Notes: generated from the sequence alone by a model not told the origin. Shown: positions 8,460 to 17,921, numbered from the stretch's first letter. The stretch is DNA of 64,000 bases from Microbulbifer sp. HZ11 (GCF_000708675.1 NZ_JELR01000002.1:434001-498000); one strand, 5' to 3'. Numbers and translations: made by a program.

Positions 8460-10802
8460 TTAAGAAAGAGCCCCACCAATCACGGTGCCCGTCTGGGCAA
8501 CCAGAGAACCATTTTCGTCGAGCAGAACAACCACCGCTTTCTGCCCTTCCAGATCTTCATTTTCGACAACCACGGAAGCGGTGCCATTGGCCTTGAGCGG
8601 CTTCGAGCCAACCACCACACTGCTGGCCGCTTCACCCGCGCGGGTACGGATATCCAGCGTGAGCCCTGAATAGTCACCGGCTACCGCCACCGTACAGCGC
8701 AACCCCTTCCACACCAGGTCGGTAAACTCGATAGCCCCTTGGGCGGAGGCGCCGCCAGTCACCACCAACTGGAGTGTCAGGCACTCTTGTAGGCTTAGGC
8801 CGCCGTGAGCATAATCCTCGCCCTTCTTGAAACAACTGACGCCATCGGCCAGGGCAAAGTAGTGGCTAGGGTTCCAGTACCAGGGGAAGAGTCGCTCCTG
8901 GGTTTCCGCACCAGCCTTCAGCGCGGCACAGCGCCCCCATTTGCTCTCAGCCAGTACGCTGGGCAAATCAATTTTGGGTAGCCCCCCGGGCAGAAGCAGC
9001 CAGCCGTGATCGGTGACGACACGCACACGCTTCCAGCCCGCCGCCAACAGCTCAGTAATGCGGTTCTGCACTTCATTCAAAAGGCTTTCCAAGTGTTTGG
9101 CCAGCTTCCAGCCACGGTCGTGACCTTCATGGTCGATGTCGCCAAACTCACACCAGGCGAAACCTTCCCCCTGGCCGTCCTCTGTTCGATCCAGCAGCGT
9201 CCAGCCGGCGTCCTTCAGCAGTTTCTTGAGGTGATAGCCACCCTTGAGGGACTGGCCGGTCGCCGCCACGGCGGGCTCGAAATCCGCGCTGCCATCGTCC
9301 CCCCGAATTTTATCCCGGACTGGCGCCACCGCCGCCTTGCCAGTGGCGGTGACGCTGGGCAAAGCGGCCCAGGTGGGCGCCTCGTCCACATCCAGCCCTG
9401 AAGCTTCTAGCATCTCTGCCAGCCGCTTGCCCGTATCAAAGCGCAGCCCATCGACAAACAGCACACAATCCCCGGGACTGGCCGGAAAGGGGGGCGCTGT
9501 TATGCAGGAGCCACCCGGGTAGGATGCGCCATCAACGATCTTCTGCAAGTAGCGGGCGGATTCTTCCAGCCACGGAAGGTAAACCGCCCGGACTGCCGTT
9601 GTGACAGCCTCAAAGTCAGACGTACTCTCCACCTGGGCCAAGGCGCGCATTACGCCGTCATCCACTTTCCAGCCGGCGTTGGTATACCCGTCTGTCAGAT
9701 CATCCACAGAGCCCGCCGCCAGAGACGATTTTGCATAGTTGGCCATGGCGGCCAAGTGTTCCAGTGCACACGCCAGCGGAGCTTCCCCTAGCTCCGCCCA
9801 TACCAAGGATCGCCTGCCGCCGTGTATCTGTTCGAGCTCCAGTATTCTGGCCCGTGCCTGGTGCGCAGGAGCCTGGGCCAGAGCCAGCAAGTCACGGCGC
9901 AGGTGGTCTTCCTGGCCCTGGTTCCACTGAGGCCAGCCGCCCGCTACGGTTTCATCGGCAAACAGATCAAAGGCCGGCGGTTGGCATTTGCGAATTTGGG
10001 CCGGGATATGGGGGTAGCGGTGGGGCGCCTCGCAGAAACGTTGCCAAACCGCCTGCCAAGGCCCCTCGTGGGCCGCAAGCTTGGCACATCCTGCCAGCAC
10101 CCCCTCATGCTGTGGGTTGAAAGCCAACTGGGAGGTGCATACCGCCACGAAAGCCTGCCATTCGTTCTCACCCCTCGCGGCCTGGAACGCATCGCCCTGG
10201 TCCAGCCATAGCAGCAGATCCCGGGTGGGATCACCGCCGGTTAACAGGGTATTGAAGTAGTCCTTATCCAGGCGCTTACCTTTGAGCAAATCCACGTCTT
10301 CGTCGAGCAGTCGGTACAGCGCCAGTTGCATGGCGTGTCGGGTTTCGCTGTCCTGCGCTACATCAAGGCCAAGACCACCCTGGTCCGACTTGAGATAAGC
10401 AAGGATGGTCCAGTCCTTGGCATTCACCTGGGACCAGATCACGCCACGGTATTGCAACTCAGCCAGCGGCTTGAGCAAGTCCGGGCAACCTTCCACCGCC
10501 CGCAGATCCTGACGGCTGACGCCGGGCAAGTAGAGAATGGGGATCGTCCCATCTGGCCGGGACACATCATCCACCAAGCCGGCGATCACGCAGCGCAGCC
10601 AGATCGCTGGGCCGGTGCGTTTTTCGGGGGCATAGTCACCCAGCACCAGAAGCTCCGGCAGTTCCGCCTGAAGGACTGGAATAACCGCTTCCCATTGCCG
10701 GTCACGGTCTGGCCAGAGGAGGCAGGCAGGGGCAACCTGGATATCCGGGTTATAACCCCCCGCATCGCGAATGGCCGTCAGCAGACAATCGAGCGCTTTC
10801 AT
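8460..10802 (-). CDS. pglZ: BREX phosphatase-domain protein PglZ
   Basis: The 780-residue protein matches the type I BREX PglZ family. The C-terminal half has the alkaline-phosphatase-superfamily PglZ domain, with metal-binding segments VLFVDGLRFD (near 450) and VVTDHGWLLLPGG (near 600). PglZ is essential for BREX defence and interacts with PglX; its chemical activity in type I systems is unsettled. The start ATG at 10802 has AGGGAA about six bases upstream. It lies 43 bases after the DUF262 gene and is closely followed by brxL, so co-transcription is expected. Length is typical and no key segment appears missing. Confidence 0.93.
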   Translation of the reverse strand: MKALDCLLTAIRDAGGYNPDIQVAPACLLWPDRDRQWEAVIPVLQAELPELLVLGDYAPEKRTGPAIWLRCVIAGLVDDVSRPDGTIPILYLPGVSRQDLRAVEGCPDLLKPLAELQYRGVIWSQVNAKDWTILAYLKSDQGGLGLDVAQDSETRHAMQLALYRLLDEDVDLLKGKRLDKDYFNTLLTGGDPTRDLLLWLDQGDAFQAARGENEWQAFVAVCTSQLAFNPQHEGVLAGCAKLAAHEGPWQAVWQRFCEAPHRYPHIPAQIRKCQPPAFDLFADETVAGGWPQWNQGQEDHLRRDLLALAQAPAHQARARILELEQIHGGRRSLVWAELGEAPLACALEHLAAMANYAKSSLAAGSVDDLTDGYTNAGWKVDDGVMRALAQVESTSDFEAVTTAVRAVYLPWLEESARYLQKIVDGASYPGGSCITAPPFPASPGDCVLFVDGLRFDTGKRLAEMLEASGLDVDEAPTWAALPSVTATGKAAVAPVRDKIRGDDGSADFEPAVAATGQSLKGGYHLKKLLKDAGWTLLDRTEDGQGEGFAWCEFGDIDHEGHDRGWKLAKHLESLLNEVQNRITELLAAGWKRVRVVTDHGWLLLPGGLPKIDLPSVLAESKWGRCAALKAGAETQERLFPWYWNPSHYFALADGVSCFKKGEDYAHGGLSLQECLTLQLVVTGGASAQGAIEFTDLVWKGLRCTVAVAGDYSGLTLDIRTRAGEAASSVVVGSKPLKANGTASVVVENEDLEGQKAVVVLLDENGSLVAQTGTVIGGALS

Positions 10803-10845
10803 ACGATTCCCTGTCTTGTGGCCCTAAAATAAAAAAAGCTTCCGA

Positions 10846-12540
10846 TCAGCATGCTTTCAGATCCCACTTCTCAACCAATAGGTCTAACAGCTCACTTTGC
10901 CTTCTCGCTACAATGTCCGGCGTCCATTCCTGCTCATTGAGAACTTGAGTCGTAAGCGTGTAAGAGCTAACGCCTGATCTGCCCCGGAAATAGGCATCTT
11001 TCTTGCGGTCAAAGTCATAATTTTGAGCCTGAGAGTTGCGCCGCTTGTTCAAAGGGACGAGATTCGCCAAGCGGTGAACCCAGACTTCCCTTGCCTGAGC
11101 GTCTGGCCAATCTGTTTCCCACTGGCTCTCTTCGCTTACCGTTTGTGGCAAAACGTGCTCAATGGTTAGCAGGCTCGCATCGTAACTGGCTGCCCCATCC
11201 GACAGAAACGAGTCCAACCGGAGAATCAGGTAATTTCTCCTTCGAGCTGTCAGTGTGTAGATACCGCCATCCAGGACTTTCTTCATTGCCTGCTTTTCGT
11301 CCTCGGTTAGCAAAACCGCTTGCACTGGGTTATCGGCACTGTGAGCACCCATCAACTCCGAGATCACCTTGGAGTACCGTTCAATCCTCTCATTGACGTT
11401 CTTTGCCGTCAGATGCAGGCACGCAGCAAGCCGCTCAAGTTTTTCCATAAACCAGAGAACGTAATCAGGTCTGTTCTTCTGTTGGGACAAGAAAAGCATT
11501 GCCGGCGGTACCCAATCAGAGTTGTCGATTCGGTTTAGCCAACGCAGGTAGGTATTAATCTTTTGAGCATCCACCTCGGCCTGATAGCTTGCAGAGCGCA
11601 GGATCGATAAGGCTTCCGCATAGGGTTCCAATACATCATCCACCAAAGCTTTTGGCGAAGACACATTGGATAGAACATGCTGCCGAAACTCCTCCAACAG
11701 AGCTTTCTTGGCTTTTTCGCGGGCGTAAACCATTCGAACGTAGGCGAACAAGTTATTAAAGCCGGCACGGCCAAGCTCAACCTCCATGTCTTCCCATTTC
11801 TCGTTGTAGAGCTCCTGTTCCTCCGATGATTCAATCGCGCCAATAATGTCGGCCTTGATGATATCGGTAGGCTGCAAATCAAGACCACGACTGTTCATCA
11901 CAGAGAAAACCCGAAATGCGGACTGCTGGCTGGGCGTGGAAACTGCCACCAGAAAGCAGCGCTGCAGCAGGAAACCGACAAACCCCTCAAGTGAAGTCGC
12001 ATCGTCACCAAAGGAGCGATCTATCCGGCTCAGCAGAAGGCGGGCGTTGGCCTGAATGTTTTTTCGGGATTCGTTCTGAAGTGACTCAGTATTGAGACCC
12101 AGCAACTCATCAAACTGAAGCGTTTGCACGTACTTCGCAAAAAACTCTTTATCCCGCTCACGAAGCGTGAGACGAGGTTTTGCGGCTAACTGCTCAAATT
12201 TGTTCCCGGCTTCGACAATGTAGTTTTTAAGCAAGGCTCTATCGTCTGGGGCCGAGCGTGCAGCCAATGCGGCAAGCAAAACAGTGAGGGTTGTCAGTCG
12301 CTGTTGACCGTCAATGACTTCAGCCGCAGGCTTCCCCTCCTCCTTGATCAGTACGATGCTACCGAGAAAGTAGCCCTCATCCAGTTCAGAGCGGTAGAAG
12401 TCATACAAGTCATCGAATAACTCTGATGCCTGATCTACTGTCCAGGCATACGGGCGCTGGTAGGAAGGGATGACATACTCGAACTCTGAGCTGAAAATTT
12501 TAGCCAACGGATACTCAGCGCCACTGATCTTTTTCGCCAT
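10846..12540 (-). CDS. DUF262/DUF1524 protein, GmrSD/BrxU-like
   Basis: This 564-residue protein combines an N-terminal DUF262 (ParB-like, GmrS-type) domain carrying VIDGQQRLTTL near residue 77 with a C-terminal DUF1524 HNH-type nuclease domain carrying IEHVLPQ near 462 and NLVPLNKRRNSQAQN near 500. Single-chain GmrSD enzymes are type IV restriction nucleases that cut modified-cytosine phage DNA in a nucleotide-dependent way. BrxU, found inside some BREX clusters, has this architecture. The start codon lies one base past the pglX stop (TGAC-ATG), which implies translational coupling. Type IV restriction is inferred from domains and context; I cannot tell whether it is an orthologue of BrxU. 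Confidence 0.82.
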   Translation of the reverse strand: MAKKISGAEYPLAKIFSSEFEYVIPSYQRPYAWTVDQASELFDDLYDFYRSELDEGYFLGSIVLIKEEGKPAAEVIDGQQRLTTLTVLLAALAARSAPDDRALLKNYIVEAGNKFEQLAAKPRLTLRERDKEFFAKYVQTLQFDELLGLNTESLQNESRKNIQANARLLLSRIDRSFGDDATSLEGFVGFLLQRCFLVAVSTPSQQSAFRVFSVMNSRGLDLQPTDIIKADIIGAIESSEEQELYNEKWEDMEVELGRAGFNNLFAYVRMVYAREKAKKALLEEFRQHVLSNVSSPKALVDDVLEPYAEALSILRSASYQAEVDAQKINTYLRWLNRIDNSDWVPPAMLFLSQQKNRPDYVLWFMEKLERLAACLHLTAKNVNERIERYSKVISELMGAHSADNPVQAVLLTEDEKQAMKKVLDGGIYTLTARRRNYLILRLDSFLSDGAASYDASLLTIEHVLPQTVSEESQWETDWPDAQAREVWVHRLANLVPLNKRRNSQAQNYDFDRKKDAYFRGRSGVSSYTLTTQVLNEQEWTPDIVARRQSELLDLLVEKWDLKAC

Positions 12541-12541
12541 G

Positions 12542-15500
12542 TCAGACTACCTTCGCTTTGTTGGTTTGTTCTCGCGCAACCTGTTTCTCTGCCAGGGTCA
12601 GATGATGATCATTAATCCGCTCGCCACCAAAGGTTTGATACCAGGGCGCTGACTCAACATCCTTGCCACGGTCTTTGGTCCATTTGATGTTGGGTTTGTC
12701 GCGCAGGATGCCGGCGCCTTTCTTTTTGACGTCGCCTACGGTCATGAAGGGGCGTATATTCAGGCGGACGCCGTCGTTGAGGTCCGGGTCCCAGCCTATG
12801 GGTTGTTGTTCGATGGGCTTCCAGCGGACGAATATGTCGTAGGGGGCTTCGCCTTCGAGGATTTGCTCCAGCTTCTTTTTCAGGGATTCAGCGGCGGCCA
12901 GGCGCTCCTCGGCGCCGTCTACACCGCTGGACTGGTCCTGCTTCTGGCGGCTGATCCAATCGCCCAGGTAGGTGTAGATCAGGGTTTCCAGATTCTTGCG
13001 GTCAAGTTTGTGGTAGTTGACCAGGGCGGCGAAGCCGTCGGGCAGGCCATCCCAGAGGTGCCAGATAAAGGGGCGGTGCTGGAAGAGTTTGCAGTGTTGC
13101 GTGAAGAACTTGTCGCGCAGCCAGGTTTCCAGGGTCTTGCCGGCGTGGTCGGCATTGTTCAGAAGTTCAGCTAGAACATCGTTAGACCAGGCGTCGCCGT
13201 AGGCAGCGGCCAGCAGGTTCAACAGACGGTCGGCAGCGGAGGCTTCTCCGCGCACCGGAGGAATACAGACGATGCCGTCGTCATCGGCGAAGGGCAGCAA
13301 TGCCTCGCAGCGCTTCACCCATTCACGCTGCTCATCGGCCAACTCCATGTCGGTATCCAGTTCGGCGGGCCAGCGGTAGCCGAGCAGGCGGGCAACGGCG
13401 ACCTGCAGGACTGTGTCGTCCGTACGAAGTGGGCCTTCGGCTGTCCACTTTTGTTGTTCTTCCCAAACGACTGAGCCGCAAGGGTGGCCGTGGAAGATCC
13501 ATTGGGTCGGATCGTCGGTGTAGGGCTTGGGTAAACCATTGGGATATTTCGTTTCGGCGACTTTTTTCCAGCGATCGATGTCAAAGGGAATCTTTACCAG
13601 AGTCGCATTAGTTACGTTCTTTTTCTTATCAATTTTTCTGACTTCATCATGAAATTCTTGGCTTGAACAGAAACACCAAATGGCAGGTAAATGATCCTCT
13701 TTAAAAGGAACTATCGCAGCACTTGATTGATCATAGATATTACCAGAATAGAGCGTAGCCGGCAGAGCTCTTGTCTGTCGCACGGCAATACCAGTATTCC
13801 CCCATGCTTCAACACCTTGAATTCGCGCTTGGCTTGAGGAACTAAGGCTGCCACTTCCATCCTCCCACCGGACAATACCATCCCTTCCATTGAAGAGCTT
13901 TATTACATCACACGGTAACTGGAAAAAGGACCAAGTAGTTTGGTTCTTGTGGTCTAGGATCTCCCAAAACTGATATAAGTATCTAGGCGCATCGCCATTT
14001 TGAAGCCCAACGTAAGATCCCGCGATAGTGGAAAGTAGCGGGTTTTCAGATGCCTCGAAAAGGCCAATTCTGAAATCGGGATTAGACAGCTGTTGACTCT
14101 GAGAATATCTTTCTGCGACCGCATTTTGGATATACAGGTTTTTTTGTGACGCTCCTTTTTGAACGGTTGCATTGATGCCGAGATAGCAATTTTCCGGCCT
14201 TGGTTCGCCCTTTGTGAAAGAAATTAAAGCAGCAAAGGCCCCGGCAGCCTGCGGGCTTTCAAACGCATGCTCCCCAAGGTCGATCAAACTATTCCAAGCA
14301 GCCTCCTTCAACAGGCGCTCACGCACTTTGTCATATGACTTCAGAAACAGCCATTCGTGAGGGGTGACCACCGATGCATTTCCACCTAAGGCAAGAATAT
14401 CCTTTATCCGCAATATAAAAGCAGTTGCTAAATTCGATTTTCCAGCTGCAAAGTTTTTCTCAATATAATCTTGGCTTGCCTCAACTAGCTGCTTTGACTC
14501 CTTGAATGGAACATTTGTGATTACCCATTGAAATTTTTCTGCAAGAATCTTGGCAGCGTTAGCGGTGCCCTTTGCAACCACGCCAAGCTCACTTTTCTCA
14601 ACATCTTTTAGCTCAGACAATGCTTGCGACAGAAGTGGCCCCACTTCTTCCCACTGCAATTCAAACAACGCCCCCTTGCCCAGGCTTACTTCGGGATTGA
14701 TCAGGCTGCCAAGTATGGGAGCGTCCTTGAATTGTTTGTATAGCTCTTCGAGTGCAAGCCGCAGATCATTGCTGTCTCCGGCCAACGCCAACCATTCCTC
14801 CTTCTTTGCGCTGATCGACAAGCCAGAGCAGGCAACATTCAGCTCCGGCAATGGCCGGTAGCCGCCGGCGCCGGGGTATTTCCAGGCGGTCAACGCCAGC
14901 GCAAAGGCGGCCAGTTCCACACAGCGCTGGTCCAGCTCCAGGCCGTGAAGGTTTTCCCGCAATACCGCGTCCACGGCATCCCGGGGGGACAGGCCTTCCA
15001 GTTCCATGCGCATGGGTACCAGCATCAGGAAGGCGGCCACCAGAAAGTGGCCGGAGCCGCAGCAGGGGTCCAGGGTTTTCAGGTCGGCCAGTTGTTCCGG
15101 CCAGGCATCGAAGGTGCCGGCAGCCGGTGTCCATCTCTTGTTACCAGCCCCATCTTCCTGTTTCACAAACCGCAGGTACTCCAACGGCACACCAGGGATG
15201 GCTGCCTTGTGGCGTAGTTCGTCTTCGCTTTCGGCGTGCTTCAGGTCGCTTTCACTCAGCTGCCGGGCCGCCCACCAGGCGCCCAGAGAGTTGTCGAGCA
15301 GGAAACTCACCATGTAGGGCTCGGTGAAGAGCTGGGTGACGGCGGGGAGCTCCCGGGCGCCGATCTTCACTTCGGACTGGTTGACCTGTTCCTTCTTTTT
15401 GGCCTGCCAGAACTGGTAAACCCAGCCCAGGCTGTCGGAGGCGGTAAACACCTCCAGCGGCAGGCCCGCGACCTGGCGTTCCAGGGCCTGTTGGTGCTCC

Positions 15501-15988
15501 GGTGGCAGGCTGAGCTGGAAGACCGGAGAGTCCAGCCGGAAAATCTGCGGCAGCATACGGGCCGCATAGCGGGCGGCCAGTTCCCAGCCGTTGGCGGCGC
15601 CTTCATCGGCAGCCAGGTCTTCACACTCTTCCAGGGTGATGGCCACTGGTTCGTCCGGGTCCGGGTACATCAGCAGGTCGTTTTCGGCCAGGAAGCGGGC
15701 AAAGAGCATGCGGTGCCAGTGCTCGTAGGCAACCTCCTCCACCAGGCGGTCCATGGTCTGGGCTTTTGCGCCGTTACCGCCGCCGTTGAGGGCGTCGCCC
15801 AGTTGGCGGCCATGGGCGCGTAGCTTGCGGCGCAGCTCCCGGTCGGTCTCGCTCAAGTGCGAAGCCGGTGCCGGGTCGCCAACGCCGAGCTGCTCCAGGG
15901 CGGCGCGGGCACCGGTTTCGGCGGTGTCCCGGGCGGCCTTGACGGCGCGCTCCAACTGGCTTCTCAGAGTCTTGTCGAGTGGCTGCAT
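12542..15988 (-). CDS. pglX: BREX adenine-specific DNA methyltransferase PglX
   Basis: The 1148-residue protein is the BREX methyltransferase that marks host DNA at a non-palindromic site. Motif I (LDPCCGSGHFLVAAF) lies near residue 310 and binds S-adenosylmethionine. Motif IV, usually NPPY, reads NVPF near 491, an altered form I believe occurs in some PglX proteins. The N-terminal region matches type I BREX PglX and the C-terminal third is conserved. The DNA between about 13600 and 14700 (residues 430-796), covering motif IV and the presumed target-recognition part, is visibly richer in A and T than its flanks. The ATG at 15988 has GGAAG about 11 bases upstream. A 151-base leader with inverted repeats precedes it. 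Confidence 0.93.
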   Translation of the reverse strand: MQPLDKTLRSQLERAVKAARDTAETGARAALEQLGVGDPAPASHLSETDRELRRKLRAHGRQLGDALNGGGNGAKAQTMDRLVEEVAYEHWHRMLFARFLAENDLLMYPDPDEPVAITLEECEDLAADEGAANGWELAARYAARMLPQIFRLDSPVFQLSLPPEHQQALERQVAGLPLEVFTASDSLGWVYQFWQAKKKEQVNQSEVKIGARELPAVTQLFTEPYMVSFLLDNSLGAWWAARQLSESDLKHAESEDELRHKAAIPGVPLEYLRFVKQEDGAGNKRWTPAAGTFDAWPEQLADLKTLDPCCGSGHFLVAAFLMLVPMRMELEGLSPRDAVDAVLRENLHGLELDQRCVELAAFALALTAWKYPGAGGYRPLPELNVACSGLSISAKKEEWLALAGDSNDLRLALEELYKQFKDAPILGSLINPEVSLGKGALFELQWEEVGPLLSQALSELKDVEKSELGVVAKGTANAAKILAEKFQWVITNVPFKESKQLVEASQDYIEKNFAAGKSNLATAFILRIKDILALGGNASVVTPHEWLFLKSYDKVRERLLKEAAWNSLIDLGEHAFESPQAAGAFAALISFTKGEPRPENCYLGINATVQKGASQKNLYIQNAVAERYSQSQQLSNPDFRIGLFEASENPLLSTIAGSYVGLQNGDAPRYLYQFWEILDHKNQTTWSFFQLPCDVIKLFNGRDGIVRWEDGSGSLSSSSQARIQGVEAWGNTGIAVRQTRALPATLYSGNIYDQSSAAIVPFKEDHLPAIWCFCSSQEFHDEVRKIDKKKNVTNATLVKIPFDIDRWKKVAETKYPNGLPKPYTDDPTQWIFHGHPCGSVVWEEQQKWTAEGPLRTDDTVLQVAVARLLGYRWPAELDTDMELADEQREWVKRCEALLPFADDDGIVCIPPVRGEASAADRLLNLLAAAYGDAWSNDVLAELLNNADHAGKTLETWLRDKFFTQHCKLFQHRPFIWHLWDGLPDGFAALVNYHKLDRKNLETLIYTYLGDWISRQKQDQSSGVDGAEERLAAAESLKKKLEQILEGEAPYDIFVRWKPIEQQPIGWDPDLNDGVRLNIRPFMTVGDVKKKGAGILRDKPNIKWTKDRGKDVESAPWYQTFGGERINDHHLTLAEKQVAREQTNKAKVV

Positions 15989-16060
15989 GTTCTTTTACTT
16001 CCCCAATCCTGAAAGTGATGCCACGGCTACGGCGTTGGTACCGTGAGAGCACTTTTTCCT

Positions 16061-16137
16061 GTCGCATCGGTGCGACTTGATATGCGCAATTTTACCAATA
16101 ATCGCATAGCTTGCGCATAGATTTTTACCTATGCGCA
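16061..16137. promoter_or_regulatory. Inverted-repeat cluster in the pglX leader
   Basis: TGCGCATAG (16112-16120) and CTATGCGCA (16129-16137) form a perfect 9-bp inverted repeat with an 8-base spacer. Another TATGCGCA is at 16081-16088 and a partial CGCATAG at 16103-16109. A separate repeat, GTCGCA-4-TGCGAC, is at 16061-16076. A weak minus-strand promoter (TGCGCA, 17 bases, TAAAAT) can be drawn between the half-sites. The cluster begins two bases after the stop of the upstream AlbA_2/wHTH gene and has no T-run, so an operator is more likely than a terminator. The binding protein is not known; the neighbouring wHTH protein is one candidate. Confidence 0.55.
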
Positions 16138-16139
16138 TT

Positions 16140-17873
16140 TCAATGCTGGCGCGCATTGCTGTACTCATAGCGCGCCCAGCGCCGCTCACCCACCTGCTGG
16201 AGGCCGGTGTTCTCCTGCATCAGCTCCTGCATCAGGCGCCGGGCCTGGTTGCGGTCAAAGCGCGTGATTTGCCGGATCTCCTTGTTGCTCAGGCCCGGCT
16301 CGTTGCGGCGTGCGCGCTCCATCAAGATGCTGAGCACGCGGGTTTTGGCGGCCTCCCAGTCGATGCGGCGGCGGGCCTCGCCTTGGCCGTCTTCGGCCAG
16401 ACGGTTATAGAGGTCCGGGTGAACGCACCAATAGGCCCCCCGGCCAGTGCCGCCATGCTCGATGTAGCCGGCTGACTCCATGGCCGAGAGCCGCTCGCGG
16501 ATTTCCGACTCGCTGCGCTGGCACAGGGCGGAGGCGGCGCCGGTATCCAACTCCGGGTGCTGCAGTAGGTATTGCAGCAGCAGAAGCTCGTCCACGCCCA
16601 GGTTGCGGCCATGCTCGCTCTCCTCGGCCACGAACAGACGGAAGGCGGCATTCAGGTCCCGCTTGGGGAAACTCACCAGCACGGATTCGCCGATCTCGCG
16701 GATCTGCGGTGGTTCCTTGCCCTCAATGAGCAAGGCGGAAAACATGCGGTTTATTCCCAGGTTGCTGCGGTTGACCAGGCGTAAGCGAGTCAGCGCCTCC
16801 ACCAGCAGCGGATTTCGGGCGGCGGGCTGGTGATGGAGGATATTGTTGGGAGTAATGCCGGCAATGAAGCCCCCGTTGTTGCTGATTTCCAGCCGGTCCG
16901 GGTAAAGCTTGACCATCACCGGCCCGGCGATGCGCAGATCCGCATGGCAGAAGGCGTTCATCAACGCCTCGCGCACGGCGATTTCCGGCCAGGTGCGGTA
17001 TTCGTAGTGGAACAGGCCCTGCTGATAGGTGGTGATGGGGTTGAAGGGGACCAGCAGTTCTTCAATGCGCTGAACGGACAATGGCAAGGCACTCACCCGA
17101 TCCTCACGGATGCCGTACTCGGTATCCGAAGTCATTTGCAGGAAGGTCCAGTTGTGGCCGGGGAGGTGTTCCCGGATGGCGGCTTCGGTACCGGCCAGCA
17201 ACAGCGCCGCGCGAGTCAGTTTGCCGTGTTTGATCAGGCCCAAGGTGGACAGCAGCTCGACATCGGTCAGGCGTAGCAGGTCCTCCGGCGCCCGCTCCTT
17301 GCGGGCCTGATTGCGTAGGGACTCGAGGGCGGTGGCGGATAGTAACTGGTTGTCCACGGGGGAGACGGCTTCGCCAGTGTAATCGGTCTCGCCCGTTTCC
17401 ACGCCGATTTTGCGACGCAAGGTGCCAGTGAGCGGCTGGCAATCCTTGCCTACACGGATGGTGCCCCGGCCAGCGCTGTCGGTGTAGGGCGGCATACCGG
17501 GGTAGATCTGCATAAGCAGCAGGCGACCGGTGCCTTCCGGTACGGCCAGCTCTTCGAATACCGGGGTTATTTTCGGATCCGTCTGGTCGTAAACCGCCTT
17601 TTTCAGCAGGTTGATGTCGATTTCCGGCGGAACGCCGATAATGGCGCTCCCACGCCCCTGGGACCGGTCGGCCACCCCAAACACCACGGTACCGCCGCCG
17701 CCATTGGCCATGCATACGGCCATCTGGACCACGGTTCTCACCGCTTTGTCGCGGCTTTGCGTGTCCCACTGCTTGAAGTCGAGGTCCTGGTCTTCCAGGT
17801 CGTCGGCTATGCAGTGCTCCAGCTCCGGAAGCAGGGACTCTATGTTAGCGGCAGTCCTCATGGATGAAGTCAT
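16140..17873 (-). CDS. AlbA_2 (Schlafen-type) ATP-binding protein with wHTH
   Basis: The 577-residue protein has an AlbA_2/Schlafen-type N-terminal domain (about 20-140), with LDFKQWD, the small-residue loop ANGGGGTVVFGV, and IRVGKDCQPL. A RecG-like ATP-binding (HATPase_c_4) region follows (about 280-420; ALMNAFCHADLR and LEISNNGGFI), then winged-helix segments (about 430-570). Such proteins are often annotated as transcriptional regulators or RecG-like helicases; the true activity of this family in BREX clusters is uncertain. The first ATG (17873) directly abuts AGGGGA and the second (17861) is 13 bases from it, so the start is ambiguous. It lies between brxC and pglX, and inverted repeats begin right behind its stop. 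Confidence 0.75.
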   Translation of the reverse strand: MTSSMRTAANIESLLPELEHCIADDLEDQDLDFKQWDTQSRDKAVRTVVQMAVCMANGGGGTVVFGVADRSQGRGSAIIGVPPEIDINLLKKAVYDQTDPKITPVFEELAVPEGTGRLLLMQIYPGMPPYTDSAGRGTIRVGKDCQPLTGTLRRKIGVETGETDYTGEAVSPVDNQLLSATALESLRNQARKERAPEDLLRLTDVELLSTLGLIKHGKLTRAALLLAGTEAAIREHLPGHNWTFLQMTSDTEYGIREDRVSALPLSVQRIEELLVPFNPITTYQQGLFHYEYRTWPEIAVREALMNAFCHADLRIAGPVMVKLYPDRLEISNNGGFIAGITPNNILHHQPAARNPLLVEALTRLRLVNRSNLGINRMFSALLIEGKEPPQIREIGESVLVSFPKRDLNAAFRLFVAEESEHGRNLGVDELLLLQYLLQHPELDTGAASALCQRSESEIRERLSAMESAGYIEHGGTGRGAYWCVHPDLYNRLAEDGQGEARRRIDWEAAKTRVLSILMERARRNEPGLSNKEIRQITRFDRNQARRLMQELMQENTGLQQVGERRWARYEYSNARQH

Positions 17874-17878
17874 TCCCC

Positions 17879-17921
17879 TTATTTGACTGGCTCTTTATTT
17901 GACGGGCTCTTTATTTGACTG
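17879..17921 (-). repeat. 16-bp tandem repeat at the brxC stop codon
   Basis: On the plus strand, TTATTTGACTGGCTCT at 17879-17894 is followed by TTATTTGACGGGCTCT at 17895-17910 and the first 11 bases of a third copy at 17911-17921. The third copy contains the real brxC stop codon. The array therefore duplicates the end of brxC into the gap before the next gene. It is not a multiple of three, but it lies outside the reading frame. Confidence 0.8.
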
